Shown: piece after piece, positions 63,145 to 64,000 of the stretch
Layout: every line of letters starts with the position of its first letter
Numbering within the stretch: the stretch's first letter is position 1
Origin: Casimicrobium huifangae
GTDB lineage: Bacteria; Pseudomonadota; Gammaproteobacteria; Burkholderiales; Casimicrobiaceae
Length of the DNA: 64,000 bases
NCBI RefSeq assembly: GCF_009746125.1
Contig: NZ_CP041352.1
Location: forward strand, 1,515,847 to 1,579,846
Direction of reading: 5' to 3'
Program-made: the position numbers and the translations under genes
The notes under the pieces: model-generated
The model's database searches: none
What the model saw: the letters and a program-made list of their open reading frames with translations, nothing else
What the model was told of the DNA's origin: nothing

Positions 63145-64000
63145 CTAGTTGCGCGAGTCGCGGCCACCGCGAGTGGTGTCGCGCGTGTTGCTGCTGCGGG
63201 TGTTGCCGGGTGCCTCCACCGCCGCAGCCGGATCGGGCAGCGGCGCACTCGGACGCGCCGCCTCAGTTGCGCTGCTGGCGCCAAGGCCGGTGCTGGCAGC
63301 GGCGCGGGTGCCATCCATCAGCTTGTCGAGCGGCAGATAGAGCAGGCTCTGACCCTGTCGCTGGTCAACCAGCACCTTGCTGGTGTTGCCGAGCACCGAC
63401 TGCATCATGTCGATGTAGAGGCGCTCGCGAGTGACCACCGGGGCCTTGTTGTATTCGCCGACGACCGAAGTGAAGCGCGCGGCATCACCCTGGGCGCGGG
63501 TAACAACGCTCTGCTCGTAGCCGGACGCTTCTTCCAGCAGACGTGACGCACGGCCGCGTGCTTCGGGGATGACGCGGTTGGCGTAGGCCTGGCCTTCATT
63601 GACCTGCTGCTCGCGGTACTGCTGCGCTTTGACCACGTCCTGGAAAGCCTCGTTGACCGCCTCGGGTGCGGCAACAGCCTGCAGATTGAGCTTGCTGATG
63701 GTGATGCCGGTGCCGTAGCGATCCAGCAATTGCTGCATCAGCTTCTGGGTGGCACCGGCGAACTCCTCACGACCCTGATTGAGCAGGAAGTCCATTTTGC
63801 GTTTGCCGACCACCTCGCGCATGGCGGTTTCTGCCGCCTGCACGACCGCTTCCTCCGGCTTGCGGTGGTTGAACAGGAAGGCTCTCGCGTCCGACAGCGT
63901 GTATTGCACTGCGAAGGCGATATCGATGATGTTGAGATCTTCCGTCAACATCTGCGCCTGTTTGGCGTCACGGTTGCGACTGGCCCCACGGAAGCCGACC
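63145..64000 (-). CDS. hflK: FtsH modulator HflK, 5' end outside window
   Basis: About 285 codons from the right edge; the N-terminal membrane helix and Gly-rich leader are missing. Visible: LTEDLNIIDIAFAVQYTLSD, AREFLFN-like RAFLFNHRKPEEAVVQAAET, MREVVGKRKMDFLLNQGREE, YGTGITISKLNLQAVAAPEA, and the coiled helix PEARGRASRLLEEASGYEQS. Ends in a low-complexity Ala/Pro/Asn/Thr/Arg tail. Partner of hflC. Confidence 0.94.
   Translation of the reverse strand, partial: VGFRGASRNRDAKQAQMLTEDLNIIDIAFAVQYTLSDARAFLFNHRKPEEAVVQAAETAMREVVGKRKMDFLLNQGREEFAGATQKLMQQLLDRYGTGITISKLNLQAVAAPEAVNEAFQDVVKAQQYREQQVNEGQAYANRVIPEARGRASRLLEEASGYEQSVVTRAQGDAARFTSVVGEYNKAPVVTRERLYIDMMQSVLGNTSKVLVDQRQGQSLLYLPLDKLMDGTRAAASTGLGASSATEAARPSAPLPDPAAAVEAPGNTRSSNTRDTTRGGRDSRN

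Overview
The window is GC-rich chromosomal DNA from a betaproteobacterium, most likely Burkholderiales in the broad sense. The main reason is the citric-acid-cycle block in the right half (acnB, prpF, acnD, prpC, prpB, mdh, a GntR regulator, sdhCDAB, sdhE, gltA, sucA, sucB, lpd, then zapE), an arrangement typical of that order. hflK-hflC-DUF2065 at the right edge fits too. I cannot resolve the genus. No rRNA, tRNA, CRISPR array, prophage or intact insertion sequence is visible.

Layout. 1-9.4 kb: mixed housekeeping and accessory genes (rlhA, a DUF885 peptidase, a small lipoprotein, a TPR-GGDEF diguanylate cyclase, an exported SRPBCC protein, an FAH-type hydratase, an SGNH lipoprotein). 9.4-28.6 kb: a cell-wall region. 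It has ddl, a periplasmic ClpP-fold protein and an SpmA-SpmB fusion on the minus strand, then a tightly coupled plus-strand operon nagA-nagB(II)-murQ-nagX-digH-like-murK/nagK-amidase-serine hydrolase. This is followed by a Tat-exported LD-carboxypeptidase, a TonB-dependent receptor, dacB (PBP4) and a VanX-type D-Ala-D-Ala dipeptidase. Together these can take peptidoglycan fragments apart in the periplasm and feed GlcNAc, MurNAc and D-Ala into the cytoplasm. The receptor suggests uptake of outside fragments as well as recycling.

28.9-33.4 kb: an accessory stretch. A trypsin-like protease is fused to a DRGH-type (NUC1) nuclease, with a strong internal ribosome-binding site in front of the nuclease half. 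Next come a GNAT acetyltransferase and soxR, and a divergent questin-oxidase-family gene behind a MerR-type promoter with a 19-bp spacer. 33.5-58.4 kb: central carbon metabolism, with the 2-methylcitrate (propionate) pathway and a VapBC toxin-antitoxin pair directly upstream of acnB. 58.5-64 kb: zapE, a family-2 glycosyltransferase, a DUF2855 protein, DUF2065, hflC and partial hflK.

The least expected layer lies between the genes. A family of about 117-123 bp degenerate palindromes (ends CAGCTTTT/AAAAGCTG, centre AAGTCGACTT) occurs five times, always intergenic; I do not recognise it. One copy supplies the Shine-Dalgarno of prpB. A second family has constant flanks (CGTCCTAG and GTCGTCCT) around hairpins of changing sequence. 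GTAG-type REP palindromes occupy several gaps of the TCA region. The sucA ribosome-binding site is locked in a 9-bp hairpin.
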